From: Hypericum androsaemum
Taxonomy: Eukaryota > Streptophyta > Magnoliopsida > Malpighiales > Hypericaceae
Length of the DNA stretch: 64,000 bases
Assembly (NCBI GenBank): GCA_963995505.1
Contig: OZ023180.1
Location: forward strand, 14,460,689 to 14,524,688
Direction of reading: 5' to 3'
Part shown: in pieces, positions 34,974-46,774 of the stretch
Numbering within the stretch: the first letter of the stretch is position 1
Layout of the letters: each line of letters starts with the position of its first letter
Translations under genes and position numbers: made by a program
Notes under the pieces: model-generated
What the model saw: only the letters and a program-made list of their open reading frames with translations
Databases searched by the model: none
What the model was told of the DNA's origin: nothing

Positions 34974-37517
34974 TGTTGGGTTTTATAAATACGAACCCTA
35001 GATTCGTAGCAGCGGAAGATAAAATTTTTCACCAACACGAATCCTGATCGTGGCAGTATAACATAAAACAGATAACAATATAGTTATAGAATTCTTAGTA
35101 CGTTGTAGATCGAATCCTCAACTATGGTATCCACGTAGTCCTCGTCTACAAACTCTTGACAGTTGATATCTTCGATAATTCGCTAGGAGAATTCTATATC
35201 GAAAATAACTAGAGAATAATTTGTTTCTAGGTTAATAAGCTGTAACCTTTTGAACCTAGGAACCCATGTATATATATATACATAAAACTAAGGAAAAAGT
35301 CCACATTAGTACATTGTGCTTTGCTTGATTATCAGAGATAGGTTTGTGGTTTCAAACTCATCAAAAAAGGTCCTGTGTTTTCACGGACTCATCAACTAAA
35401 GGCTCGGATAGCTCCCCGAGCCTAGTCAGCATCCATTGGCATGCCACGTAGGATTATATTTTACCCAAAAATGCTGACGTGGCAAGGGAAAAGTTCACAT
35501 TAGTACCTTGTGGTTTGCACGTTTTTCACAGATGGGTTTGTGGTTTCAAACTCATCAAAAAGGGTCCTGTGGTTTCACGGGTTCATCAATTAAAGGCTCG
35601 AATAGCAAAAGATTACAATTAAAGGGTCCTGTGGTTTAATTTTTTAATCTGAGATTGGTGACGTGGCAAGAAAAAAATCAAAACAACTCCCCATTTTATT
35701 AAACTTGTTTAAAATACTCCTAAATATTAAAAATATCCCAATTCTTCTCTCGTCTCTACTCTTCCCCTTTTCTCTCTCCTCTTCCCTTCGTCCCCATCCT
35801 CTTACCTTATCTCTCCCAAACCTTTAACCTTCGTCCTCTACACTTACAACCCCAGCCACCAAAAAGCAAAAGATTACAAACGAGCTAAAACACATTACTA
35901 AGAAGGAAGAAGACAAGTGTCAAGGATGCTGACTAAGCTCGGGAGCTATTCGAGCCTTTAATTGATGAACCCGTGAAACCACAGGACCCTTTTTGATGAG
36001 TTTGAAACCACAAACCCATCTGTGAAAAACGTGCAAACCACAAGGTACTAATGTGGACTTTTCCCTTGCCACGTCAGCATTTTTGGGTAAAATATAATCC
36101 TACGCGGCATGCCAATGGATGCTGACTAGGCTCGGGGAGCTATCCGAGTCTTTAGTTGATGAGTCCGTGAAAACACAGGACCCTTTTTGATGAGTTTGAA
36201 ACCACAAGCCTATCTCTGATAATCAAGCAAAGCACAATGTACTAATGTGGACTTTTCCCTAAAACTAACTATAACAACTCCTAATAGGAGTGTTATACGT
36301 GAATGCCAAGGCTGTAAGCCCTTGGCTTGGCTTACGTAGCCACCAGTAAGTCCTTGCTTCTACGTTTTCTCTTTTGGATTTTGAGCCCAACTTGACCTAG
36401 TCAATATGTCCAACACTTAATTAGTTTTACTATATATTAATTAAATCTAATTTAATTAATCAATTATAATTCTATCTAATAGAATCATAATATTTTTCTA
36501 TAGATTAAATATTCTTGATCAAATCAATATTTAATCTAATCAACTTCAATTCGTAAACTAAGACTACTTGTTGTGTGACCCATAGACCCTCACATGTCAA
36601 GCAATTAGTCGAACTAATGGTCTTAGTCGAATCCTAGACAATAGACCAGACAATCTCAACATATGAGGTACGTTGCGAGGATACTGCAACTACCTGTAAT
36701 GTGAAGCTCACAGTGATACGGTCCTTTCATTTGCGAATACTCGATTAAGTCTTGAACATGATTAAGTGTCTATTCAAATAACTTAATCATATTATCTCAT
36801 TATACTAATTAATCATATTGTCACTTTTAGACACCATTCCAAAAGTGACGTGCATTAGTCAATGACTAACGATCCAATTAGTTATGAGAAGACAAGTATT
36901 CTCTTCAAGTCTATTTGAGGAATGAATCCTATTCTTGGCTCAACTACCACACACATGCACTTCGTGATGTACCTAACACATGCCGTATCTACCCCGTCAG
37001 GAGTGCAAGCGTTGGTCATGGTCAAAGTCCATCACTCCGTACATGTCGTGCGTATTGACCTCAAGTCGGAGGACTATTACACTACTCCATAAACCGATAC
37101 TTCCGTAGACACGTAAATAGAATACACCAAACAGTTTCTCGGTCGGGCATGCCAATACTCTCCAAAGTATATGTGCATCTATCATAAAATACCTAGTATC
37201 TCGTAGTTGTGAGAACCACTACATTCTCTAAGGATATGATGCAGATCGCACACCAATCTCAATCGCATCATTGATATCCCATTCTCGATGATCATTGATT
37301 GTGGCTGTTTAAGAACCATGTTCATAGTCATCTGAGATCTCACATTCTCAATGACAACATTAGTTCATGGGAACACTAACATGAATATATACAAACAATC
37401 AAACAATATATTCAATGAGTGTAATACCGAGTATTATAAATTAATGATACGAAATAACTGAATGTGATCAAGTACAATGCCCTTACTAGGATTGTCTCTA
37501 GGACATATATACTAACA
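34974..37517 (-). repeat. 3' LTR of the copia element, split by a MULE
   Basis: Starts TGTTGGG and ends ACTAACA on the plus strand (TG...CA). The 2544-bp length includes the MULE at 35292-36259 and its 9-bp target duplication, leaving an LTR of roughly 1.57 kb. Confidence 0.85.
35292..36259. mobile_element. MULE with doubled terminal repeats, inside the copia LTR
   Basis: The 9-bp target duplication taaaactaa (35283-35291, 36260-36268) flanks inverted arms of about 315 bp. Each arm contains the terminal motif ggaaaagt(c/t)cacattagtac twice in tandem (on the left at 35292 and 35485; on the right, inverted, ending near 36066 and 36259). No coding sequence recognised between the arms. The inner motif is flanked by atgctgacgtggcaa, which is inverted on the other side, so the inner pair is part of the arm and not a separate insertion. 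Confidence 0.88.
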
Positions 37518-37531
37518 ATCTTCCACTTGGC

Positions 37532-39315
37532 CTAGAGCCAATCACCCATATGTCTAACACCCAGATTCTCAAAGTGTCTGGCATGCTTTTGAACACTAAG
37601 TGGTTTGGTAAAAGGATCAGCCTGTTATCCTCTGTGGGAATACGTTCTAATTCTATTTCCTCTCGGATCAAGTGATAGCGCCTTTGCACATGCTTGTTTC
37701 TGTTGTTAAATCTTGGTTCCTTTGCTTGTGCAACCGCACCAGTGTTATCACAATACATCTTTATTGGGAAACTGGCACTCGGAACTACCCCTAGTTCTTT
37801 CAAGAACTCTAAAATCCAAACAGCCTCCTTCGCGGCTTCTGATGCAGCTATGTACTCAGCTTCGGTTGTTGAATCCATAATCGTATCTTGCTTGGAACTA
37901 TTTCAGCTCACCGTTCTGCCATTGAGCATAAAGGCATACCCCGATTGTGACTTAAAGTCATCAAGGTCAGTCATGAAACTGGCATCGGTAAACCCAGTTA
38001 CGACAAGTTCTGGCTGTCCACCATAGACTAAGAAATATTCTTTAGTTTGTCTAAGATACTTCAGAATGTTCTTAACAGCAACCTAGTGAGGTTCCCCTGG
38101 GTTCTTCTGGAATCTACCAGTGATGCTGATAGCGTATGCCACATCGGGTCTAGTGCAAGTCATGGCGTACATGATTGATCCAATAGCAGATGCGTATGGG
38201 ATACCTTCCATGTACTCAATTTTTGCTTCTTCAGAAGGACAATCCTTCTTTGACAACTTAATCCCATGATTTGCCGGTAGAAAATCTCTCTTAGAGTCTT
38301 CCATTTTAAAATGCCTCAGTACCTTGTCTATGTACGTGAATTGTGACAGCCCCAACATCCTGCTAGATCTATCTCTGTAAATCTTTATGCCAAGGATGTA
38401 GCAAGCTTCACCTAATTCCTTCATCATGAAGGTCTTGGACAACCAATCCTTCACAGATTGTATTAGCGGGATACTGTTTCTCAAAATCAATATGTCATCA
38501 ACATATATGATAATGAAAACAATCTTATCCCCACAGCATTTTTGATAAACGCATGGATCTTCCGCATTCCTGACGAAGTCAAACGATTTGATAGCTTCGT
38601 CGAAATGGATATTCCAACTCCTAGAAGCTTGCTTTAATCCATAAATGGACCTTTGCAGCTTGCATACTAATTTTGGATTTGACTTGGATACAAAACCTTC
38701 TGGCTGTGTCACAAATACTTTCTCCTCGAGATTCCCATTTAGGAAAGCCATTTTCACATCCATTTGCCAAATCTCATAATCATAGTATGCAGCTATAGCA
38801 AGTAAAATCCGAATGGACTTAATTTTTGCAACCGGTGAAAAGGTCTCGTCATAATCAATGCCCTCGCGTTGCTTATAACCCTTCGCCACTAACCTAGCCT
38901 TGTAGGTTTGCACTTTGCCATCTGCATCAGTCTTCTTCTTGAAGACCCATTTGCAGCCGATGGGACTAAACCCTTCAGGCAATTCCACCAAGTCCCAGAC
39001 TTTATTTGTATACATCGAGTCCATCTCAGATTTCATAGCTTCTAGCCACTTCCCTGAACCGATGTCTGACATCGCTTCAGTATTAGTCTTAGGTTCATCC
39101 TTGTCCGGAATTTCTACATCATCATGTTCCTCCATGAGGAAAGTAAACTTTACGGGTGGACGACGAATCCTACTAGACTTACGGAGTTGCGTTTGTGCAA
39201 GCTGTTCATTCTGATCGTGAAGAAGTTCTTCTGCAATGATCTGATCAATGCCAGGAGAATTCTCAGGAGCAACGCTTTCGTGCGTTTCCTGAGCAGGAGA
39301 TTGAACAATGTCCAA
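37532..39315 (-). pseudogene. Copia pol remnant (integrase end, RT, RNase H)
   Basis: Reads KWVFKKK, ARLVAKG, QMDVKMAFLNG, YGLKQASR and the RT catalytic box YVDD (IIYVDDILI), then the RNase H motif STTEAEYIA and CDNTGA. Broken by two nonsense codons where copia proteins have Trp: TAG at 38083-38085 and TGA at 37903-37905. A frameshift after RIPTEDN precedes a tail ending GDWL at the stop. It is not expected to make functional enzyme. Confidence 0.93.
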
Positions 39316-39330
39316 ATTGTTCTCCTGAGC

Positions 39331-39573
39331 AGTTAACCAATTTCGAACGTAATTGGACCCTTGGTCATTTGAGTTGAACCAGTCCAGAAATACCCATATT
39401 CAATTAATTTTACCAAATTTCTCAAAAAATTTCAATCAAACTAAATCCCAATTACTAAAAAATTACTGAATACCAATTACCATTTGTACACCCGTATGAA
39501 CAGTTAAACAATGTCGAATGCAATTGGACCACTGGTCATTTGAGTTGAACTAGTGCAGAAATACCTATACTCA
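39331..39573. repeat. Pair of about 72-bp direct repeats
   Basis: agttaa.caat.tcgaa...attggacc at 39331 and again at 39502, both continuing through ggtcatttgagttgaac to tactcaa or tattcaa. The first copy abuts the truncated end of the copia element. Confidence 0.75.
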
Positions 39574-39770
39574 AAGGACGAAACCCTACGCATACCAGCA
39601 AGTCGAGGGTATATTGATTTATTTATTTTTGAGGAAAAGGGTATTAGATTGGTTGGAGTTAATTTTTGACGAAACCCTACGCATACTACTCAAAGTGCAG
39701 AAATTTTCTATTTTTGTTGTTGATTTTGTATGTAGTTAAAAATGAAAAAAAAAAATCTATCATTTCCGCG

Positions 39771-39990
39771 AAAAACAACGCGGCGGACGACGCGCTCCAG
39801 TCCGCGATCGACTGGGCCTGTGTTTCCGGGGCGCCAACTGCGGGCCCATTCAGTCCGGAGGGCCCTGCTACGCCGCCACCGACATCCAGGTCACGGCCTC
39901 TTGGGCCTTCAACGACTACTACCTCAAGCACGCCCTCGCCGACGACGCCTGCTTGTTTAGCAACACCGCCGCTCTCATCTCCTTGGACCC

Positions 39991-39992
<2 letters not shown>
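39771..39992 (+). pseudogene. X8/CBM43 domain fragment (callose-binding-type), frameshifted
   Basis: Strikingly GC-rich island in AT-rich DNA. Frame 1 reads ADDALQSAIDWACVSGA; after a one-base shift near 39835 the next frame reads NCGPIQSGGPCY, ASWAFNDYYLKH and ACLFSNTAALISLDP. These are the conserved blocks of the X8 domain of plasmodesmata callose-binding proteins and glucanase tails. The N-terminal WCVAK block is missing. The end looks like an exon boundary (CCCAA then gtctct), so this is a genomic, not a cDNA, fragment. Confidence 0.8.

Positions 39993-39993
<1 letters not shown>

Positions 39994-40024
<31 letters not shown>
39994..40024 (+). repeat. (CT)n microsatellite after the X8 fragment
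   Basis: About fifteen CT units directly after the putative splice donor of the X8 fragment. Confidence 0.9.
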
Positions 40025-40030
<6 letters not shown>

Positions 40031-40149
40031 TTCTTTTATCCGTTTTCCTTCCTTTTTTTTTTGTTCTGTCTCCTTGGTCGTTTAGCATGTAGATGATCTA
40101 GGACTAGTAGGATGTTGTTCTACTTTAATTAGAGGTCTCGAGTGAGAAT

Positions 40150-40458
40150 CTTGGAAACAAGCAATCTATTTTCTGTTGAGAAGTCTAGGACATGCTCTAG
40201 GACTCCGGTTGTGTTGTACGAATGGCTCCCACGATCATTCTGTATCTCTCGGATATGAGTAGCACCGAAACTGATAAGATTTAGAGATCCTTGCAGCTTC
40301 TCAGATGTCGAGAAGTTGTTGTACTGTATATCAATTCACTCTCTAATTTATAGGTAGCAATACATCAGAAAAGAAAGACAATCTGGAATTTCTTTATTTT
40401 TACTATAATACAAGTCCATCAAACATGAAGGTCTAGGTAACTTGTGTGATAATTTCTT
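40150..40458. repeat. 3' flank of gene B (duplicated unit, shortened)
   Basis: Homologous to the 3' flank of gene A. About 500 bp present beside gene A (roughly 29130-29690) are missing between tatcaatt and cactctctaa. Confidence 0.8.
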
Positions 40459-43400
40459 CTATATAAAAGGGAATATGATACATGCTGCGTCGAGGAGCTT
40501 CCACAAATATTGAAAAAAAGCTTGGCTCGCTTCCTGCATTGTGAAATTAGTCTTAGTGAATAAAGAATTAAAAAGAAACAGCAGACTTCGAAATCAATAA
40601 TAAGCATCAGCAAAAAGCACCTTTTTGTAATTTTCCTTTTCCAGCTTCCAAACCTGAGAGAATAATTAAAAATAAAATACATAATGAGACCTTTAACCTT
40701 AATTTATAATTATATGTTGAAGAAAAATCATATATAAAAGAAATCAAAGTTATTACACACCTGAGAAACTAGAGAACTAGCCATAGCAATATGTGTTGGT
40801 ATTATCACGACTCGTCGAAAAACCTTTACAGAAAAATATTTCAAATTACTATTGATTATTGGTAAATGACTTCTCGTCGAAAAAAGAATGAGCAAGTCAA
40901 TTGGTCATTTTAATTATAAACTAAGTGTAATTATAGAAGTTTTGTTATTTTACCTGACGATTATATATAGCTATTATGATTGCACAAATATAGTTCAACA
41001 GCAAAATCCCAGAACCCAGAAACGCAGTGTTTCTCATTCCAATGATCGACGCAAAAGTTTTCACACCAAACCTGTAGTGTACGAAATTATAAAATTATTA
41101 GATGGCGGTAGCTCATCATTTCCCACTTGTAAATAAGGCAACCATATGCATGTGGGCAATACATGTGCTTCCACGTGATTTGACTTTATTAACGTGATTT
41201 GAATTTGCTAACGTGTCATATGATACGAAGATCATCCGAACAACAATATGTTAACATGACCTCATATTATGTTAGAGTCTTCGTATCCAAACAAAAATTT
41301 TAAAGATATGACTAGATAAATTTTTATGAGTAGATTCGACTAACCTGGTATCTCCTTCCACATCGGGAAGATCTTTTAACACAGAAATAACACCATAAAA
41401 GACTGCCACGAACGTTATGAAGAATGTCATCGGTAAACTGCAAAATGGCCACTCGTGTTTGTAAGTGCAAATAATTAAAATTAACAAAGAATTAAACGTC
41501 AATTAACTCTAGGAAATTAAATAAAAAATAATTTCATGGTATAAAGATGCATTTAAATCATTAGTAAAGGCGCTTACAGCGTGCTTATACAATTACATTG
41601 TTAGAATTTTAAACTTGATAATAATTTTGGCTCAAACAAACTTGGCAATTCAGCTGAAAATAATAGTGAAACACCTCAATTGGAATGGAAGTCCTAAAAT
41701 AAATCTTGAAGCACCCACCAAACTTGTACATTTAAGAACTGATGATACCTGCACAAATGGTTCAAATAGTTGATGATTTTAAATTCTCTTCAACAAAGTC
41801 TCGATTTTGAGTCTTTGTACATAAATCAAGAACGTCATAAACACGTACAGTTGCAGCAAGAACTGCTCCAAAAGAGGATTGCTTCAATCTAATTGGAGGA
41901 GCGGAATATAGGTATGCGACGAAGTACAGGGCGCCCATGCAAGCAGTGAAGAGTTTGGAGCCTATGATTGCAGATGCCGAGATTCCCATCACTGTGTAAA
42001 TCGTCACCAGCAACCAACAAGATTCTAGTGTCAAATCTCCTGCTGTTAGAGCCAAGTTGGGTTTGTTGATCCTGCAAATTGATGAATATGTAGATTTATA
42101 GAATTCGTGAACGTGCCATTATAAGGAATTGTGGATACAGGATCAGCTGCTATGCTTTTTCAAAAGTAGAATTTTTTGTCACGACAGAGAGGTTGAACTT
42201 GGTCACTCCCCATTCTACCTCTCCATTGTACACCTTCTTTTTTACCATTAGAGCAAATGATTATTGGTGGATCGACTATCATATTATGATATTAGAATTT
42301 TCATATCTAATATAAAAATATTAAAACATAAGTGATTTTTTTACACTTATAAACAACAATTCAATAAAAGTCATATCTTGTCTCTTTTCTATAAGTAAGT
42401 CATATCTTGTCTTTTAGCGAAACTTCATTTGAACACCATGAGATTTTACATATTTTTTTAGAAAAATCATAGTACTATGTGAAGTTTGACTTTTTTTCAT
42501 CACCAAAACATAGAAACTTCAGAATATTTTGTGAATAATTATTCTTAAATTACATTATATGGAGAAGAAACTTCAATTGAAACTATATATATGGCAAGTT
42601 GGCCTTGAGTAATTAATTTAGATGTTTAAAGTTTGGGAAACATACCGATCTATTTCAACGTCGTAAATTTGGTTGATACCTATGTTAAAACAAGTTGAGC
42701 TCAATACACCAACAAGAACTGCCACTGCCTTTGGGAACGAAGACCAATTGAGCATGTGCGGGTTCTCGATGAAGGTTCTTCCCATGTATGCCCTACATCC
42801 AAACATACAAAAACAACTTGTCAAAGTTTTTTGAACAATTTAAAATATACACTGTTATTAGTCACGCGTAAAAAGAAATACAAACTTAAATTAATCATTA
42901 CTTACATGTACATCGTAAAAGTCCCGATCAAGGCGTAAGGCCTCAAGAATTTCATCAACGCACCGCTAAAGTTTGATTTCCCAATAACCGGAGCTAGGTC
43001 AGATGCGTTTCCACCGTGCCCGGCGTTGGCCTAGAAAAAAATCTCTCTCTTTAGTGTCAAAAAAAATACATGTATGATTTTATATATATTCAACGTGATT
43101 AAATGGATACAAATAGTTATTAAATTAATTATATATTCAAGATATAAATAGTTATTGAATCAAATGTGTTGCATTTCTTATGGATTTCCGACAAGGAGAA
43201 TTTATCAATATCCCTTTTCTCTGACTCAGCCAAATCCGTACAATCTCATTAATATAACCAGTCAATGTATATATTAATATGTTAATTATGGGCTAAAAGA
43301 AAACCGCCACTGTGCCGTTATTATTTCTATAGTTTTATCATTGACTTCAGATGCAAGAAGCTGTACGTAAGAACGATCGGTTAAACGACAACACTCTCTC

Positions 43401-46400
43401 CTCTCTCTCTAGTTTTCTAGAGAGAAGTATTTTCCTCTCCCTTAGTTGGATCTGTTTCCTAGGGCTTTTAGTGCCCTTCCTCTTCCCTTTTTCCTTCACG
43501 CAGCCTCCTCTCCTAAACCTCCGTCTGTCGCCCTCCGCCTCCTTCCGTCAACATCGCCTTAGTCCATAGCTCACCGTCGCCTTCGTCTACAGCTCTCCGT
43601 CGATCCACCTCCTCTGTCCATCCACCTCCTCCTCAACCGTCGTTGTCACCATCTCCGTTGTCCCAGCTCGTTGTCACCGTCGATCCACCTCCATCGTCGA
43701 TCCACCTCCACTGTTGATTTACCTCCACCGTCATTTCCACCTCCACCGTCGTCGACTTCAATACCGTCGTCGTCACCGTTGTTGTCCCAGCTCGCCTCCA
43801 CCGTCGACTTCGATCCACTACCACCATCATCACCGAGTCCTGCTCCCTCACCGCCGGGTTGAAATAGCTGACAGTGTGGTTGCTGTCCTTGCTGTCCCCC
43901 GTGTTCCTCTCCGTCCTCACGCTTGTCGAGGTTCCTGCTGGGCCCTTTTGGGGCCGCCGATGGACCGAGGGGGGCCCGGTCACCGCCGATCTCCCCCCGG
44001 CTGTTGTTGGTTGTATTTTCAATTGTGTGTTGTTGTTGTTCGCCGATCACTAGTGTTGGTGGCTTGGACTTGCTTTGTCTCTCGTACGTTTGCTTTGGTT
44101 TCGACTTATTTTTTCTGGTTATTTTGTCTGTTGTTTTAGCCCCCGAGCCACCTCTGTTTAATGGCCTCGTTGGGTTCTGGTTTTGCTTTATTTGTGTATG
44201 CTTTTGTTTGGGTCGATCTTTGTTTGATGTGAGATCCGTTCGGTACTCGAAACCTTGCATGTTGATGCAGGTAGATAGCTTTGGCTTGATTGGATTTATT
44301 CGATCTTGTCATTCATTTGTGTGCATCTTGTAAGCATTCAAATGCCCACGAGTTTGTGTCTATAACGCGACCTTGTGGTTATTAGCCGTAGCTTGTCTCG
44401 GAGCTTTTGCCTTGGACGATTTGCTTTTGTAGCATTTCGTCCGCCCTTCGCCTTCACCCATGCCTCTCTGTCTCTGATAGGCTTGATTTCGTCTTTTGTT
44501 CCAACTCCTTCGTTCTACGTTTATTTTTTTTTTTGTTTATAATCTGTGTTTTAATATAGGTTTCGCACTACCCTTAAAAAAAACTGTACGTAAAGAATTA
44601 AAAAGATGGCACAAGTGGTGGATAGTTTACGTAGAATAATTAGAAACTCAATATTCATAGTTTTTATATATAACGCACATCTCCATCATAGTATCTTAAA
44701 ATTTAGGCGCTGATTCTATCTTTTTAAGTTTATCATTTTCTTTATTACTAATTCTATTTTATATTCTAGATTATTTTATTACTCCTTATGGAACAATCAA
44801 TCTGATCACGTCCTGATTTCTATCATATTGTTCAAAACAAAACAAAAAATTATCAACTAGTTTTTTGCAGACTTGGTAAAACTCGAGGATGACGTTTAAG
44901 AAGAATAATTTAAAGAAGGGCAAATTACCCTCACGTCCCTGAGGTTTGGTCACCCTCTCCCTAGGGTCCCTGACTTTTGGAAAATGATTGTCCCGTCCCT
45001 AAGTTTTGATGATAATAGACTCTCGGGTCCCTGGCTGACGTCATCGGCTCTTTTTTTCATTTTTGGTCATGGAAATGACCAAAATACCCTTAACCTTTGA
45101 CCAATAACACCAACAACCAAAAACTAACCCAAAATAAGATCAAACTAACCAAAATCAAGAACACAACTAAGAACATCAAGAACAAAAAAAAAAGTGGATC
45201 TCTCCCCTAACTCCCTCCCCCTCTTCCTCCTCTTTCGGTAAACCCCCCACTGCTCTATTACGACTCATTTTTAAAGCATTTCTAATTCGGCTTCTTTTTA
45301 ACAACAAAAGGCTCGATCGAAGGCTCGCTAAGCTTCGTGTGCAAGTATGTTAGGGACGCGTCGGAGAGGATCCTCTATTTGGACGAGCTTCTCATTCCCC
45401 TTATCCAACACGTACGCCAAAACTTGTGTTTCTTTTTGTTAATACTAATTAGAACTTGCTTTTCCTTCGGAGAGATGGAGAGAGACGACGCCGTCCAAGT
45501 TCCCATCACCAAATTAAAACATGAACCCATTTCTGGTAATAAAATTGGGTAGGTGTTTGTTACTGAGTCGGTGGTGCCGATTGTGATGAATGGAGGTCGG
45601 TGAGGTCGGGATGGAGAGGTAACGATGGTCGGGAAGGAAGAGAAAGCCATCGAGTCGGTTACTAGGATGGGCGGGGGTGACGAGGATGAGCCGGATTGGA
45701 TGAGGAACTTTGTGGTGAAAAGAGATGATCTTGTTGTGTCCAAACTGAGTAAGGCTAGGGAGCGGAAGGGGAAGCGGCGGGAAGATAGGGTGAGCGAGGA
45801 GCTGAGTTTGGGGACGGGCGGGGAGGAGAGAAGTGGGAATGGTGTGGACGAGGAGATGGAGTTCTTGTTGGAGGACTATGAGAAGCAGCAACCGGGATGG
45901 AGGTGGGGATCGGCTGGATTGGGATTGGGATTGGGATTAGGGTTTGGAGGGTTGGAGGTGGGATCCCAGAAACCCATTAAATCAAACAAACCCAAATCCC
46001 AGAAACCCATTCAAGCCAACGAGAAGTAATTGAACACTGACGACGACTCGAACACCGACATTGATTCCCTCGCATCCACTTTTTTTTTTGTTCTTGATGT
46101 TCTTGGTTGTGTTCTTGATTTTGGTTAGTTTGATCTTATTTTTGGGTTGGTTTTTGGTTGTTGGTGTTATTGGTCAAAGGTTAAGGGTATTTTGGTCATT
46201 TTCATGACCAAAAATGAAAAAAAGAGCCGATGACGTCAGCCAGGGACCCGAGAGTCTATTATCATCAAAACTTAGGGACGGGACAATCATTTTCCAAAAG
46301 TCAGGGACCCTAGGGGGAGGGTGGCCAAACCTCAGGGACGTGAGGGTAATTTGCCCTTTAAAGAATTAATATCAAGTACAACAAAATTATTATCAACAGA

Positions 46401-46702
46401 AAGATATCAAACATTTTATGGGAAAGATGCAACTCTTTAATCACGTAGAAATACATAAGAGAAATATATACCCGCAATTGTAAGGCACTACGTTCATCAG
46501 ACTTGTCCGCCATTAGTTTTGTACAACTTCTCACTGGGTGAATTTGAGGTGAGAGAAAGGCTTGTGAACATATTGGAGATAATTCATATGAATTTCTAAT
46601 CGGGTTGGCTTTTACTTGTGATCGGTGAGTGAAGTTGTTCCGGCTTCGTCTTGGAGCATGAAGCTCAAAACATTTTGATTGAAGCGAGAGGGAGAGATTC
46701 AT
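40459..46702 (-). CDS. UbiA aromatic prenyltransferase, HST-like (gene B)
   Basis: Ten exons: 46702-46472, 43030-42906, 42792-42646, 42071-41849, 41748-41675, 41437-41345, 41071-40954, 40823-40761, 40653-40621 and 40533-40459. All joins are in frame and give 393 residues. Every internal exon has the same length as in gene A; exon 1 is three codons longer. Motifs NQIYDVEID and KDLPDVEGD are intact, so catalytic ability is expected. Differences from A concentrate in the first 120 residues (putative transit peptide and mature N-terminus, for example ANAGHGGNASDLAPVIG against ANATHDGDAPDLASVFG); exon 4 differs by one residue. Intron 1 is 3441 bp against 241 bp in A because of two insertions (43374-44583 and 44918-46356). 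Whether so loaded an intron is spliced efficiently is unknown. Function as for gene A. Confidence 0.92.
43374..44583 (+). mobile_element. ORF-less retroposon in intron 1 of gene B
   Basis: Flanked by ctgtacgtaagaa (43361-43373) and ctgtacgtaaagaa (44584-44597); the 3' end is ccttaaaaaaa. It starts with a CT-rich leader and contains a repetitive ccacctccaccgtcg-type stretch (43600-43830). No LINE enzyme domain is present. Structure fits an internally deleted LINE (5' UTR joined to 3' UTR). The absence of this block in intron 1 of gene A supports insertion. Confidence 0.7.
44918..46356. mobile_element. Pack-MULE in intron 1 of gene B
   Basis: The 9-bp duplication tttaaagaa (44909-44917, 46357-46365) flanks inverted repeats of about 275 bp (44918-45193 and about 46078-46356) starting gggcaaattaccctcacgtc. 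Gene A intron 1 reads aagaataatttgaagagtta across the matching point, an empty site. The interior carries a host-gene-like open frame (45625-46029). No transposase. Confidence 0.94.
45625..46029 (+). pseudogene. Captured gene fragment resembling DDX11/CHL1 helicase
   Basis: A 134-codon open frame inside the Pack-MULE. DEDEPDWMRNFVVKRDD followed some 50 residues later by EEMEFLLEDYE matches the spacing and wording of the acidic insert between the first helicase motifs in DDX11/CHL1 (cohesion-linked DNA helicase), as I recall it. No helicase motif itself is included, so no enzyme activity is possible. A GLGLGLG tract follows. A second stretch at 45328-45410 (CKYVRDASERILYLDEL) may be another captured exon with a donor at its end; I cannot place it. 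Confidence 0.55.
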
Positions 46703-46774
46703 GGCGGATAATTAAGGAAAGAAGGTAATAGTTAAGATATGTGATCTTGGTTATTTAGCTTGTAAGCTTGGTTA

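Larger units (their letters stand above)
34974..39330 (-). mobile_element. Ty1/copia retrotransposon, 5'-truncated
   Basis: Minus-strand element: 3' LTR at 34974-37517, polypurine tract next to it (aagtggaagat on the minus strand), then RNase H, reverse transcriptase and the end of integrase up to about 39330, where similarity stops. The 5' LTR, gag, protease and most of integrase are missing. It sits between the two prenyltransferase units. Confidence 0.93.

Noticed and set aside
35485..36066. A second, independent MULE nested in the one at 35292-36259
   Set aside because: The bases outside the inner ends (gctgacgtggcaa / ttgccacgtcagc) are inverted copies of each other, so they belong to the arms; no direct 9-bp duplication exists there.
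43646..44260. Long frames on both strands in the retroposon of gene B intron 1
   Set aside because: They run through low-complexity ccacctccaccg repeats, which are open in several frames by composition; no domain is visible.
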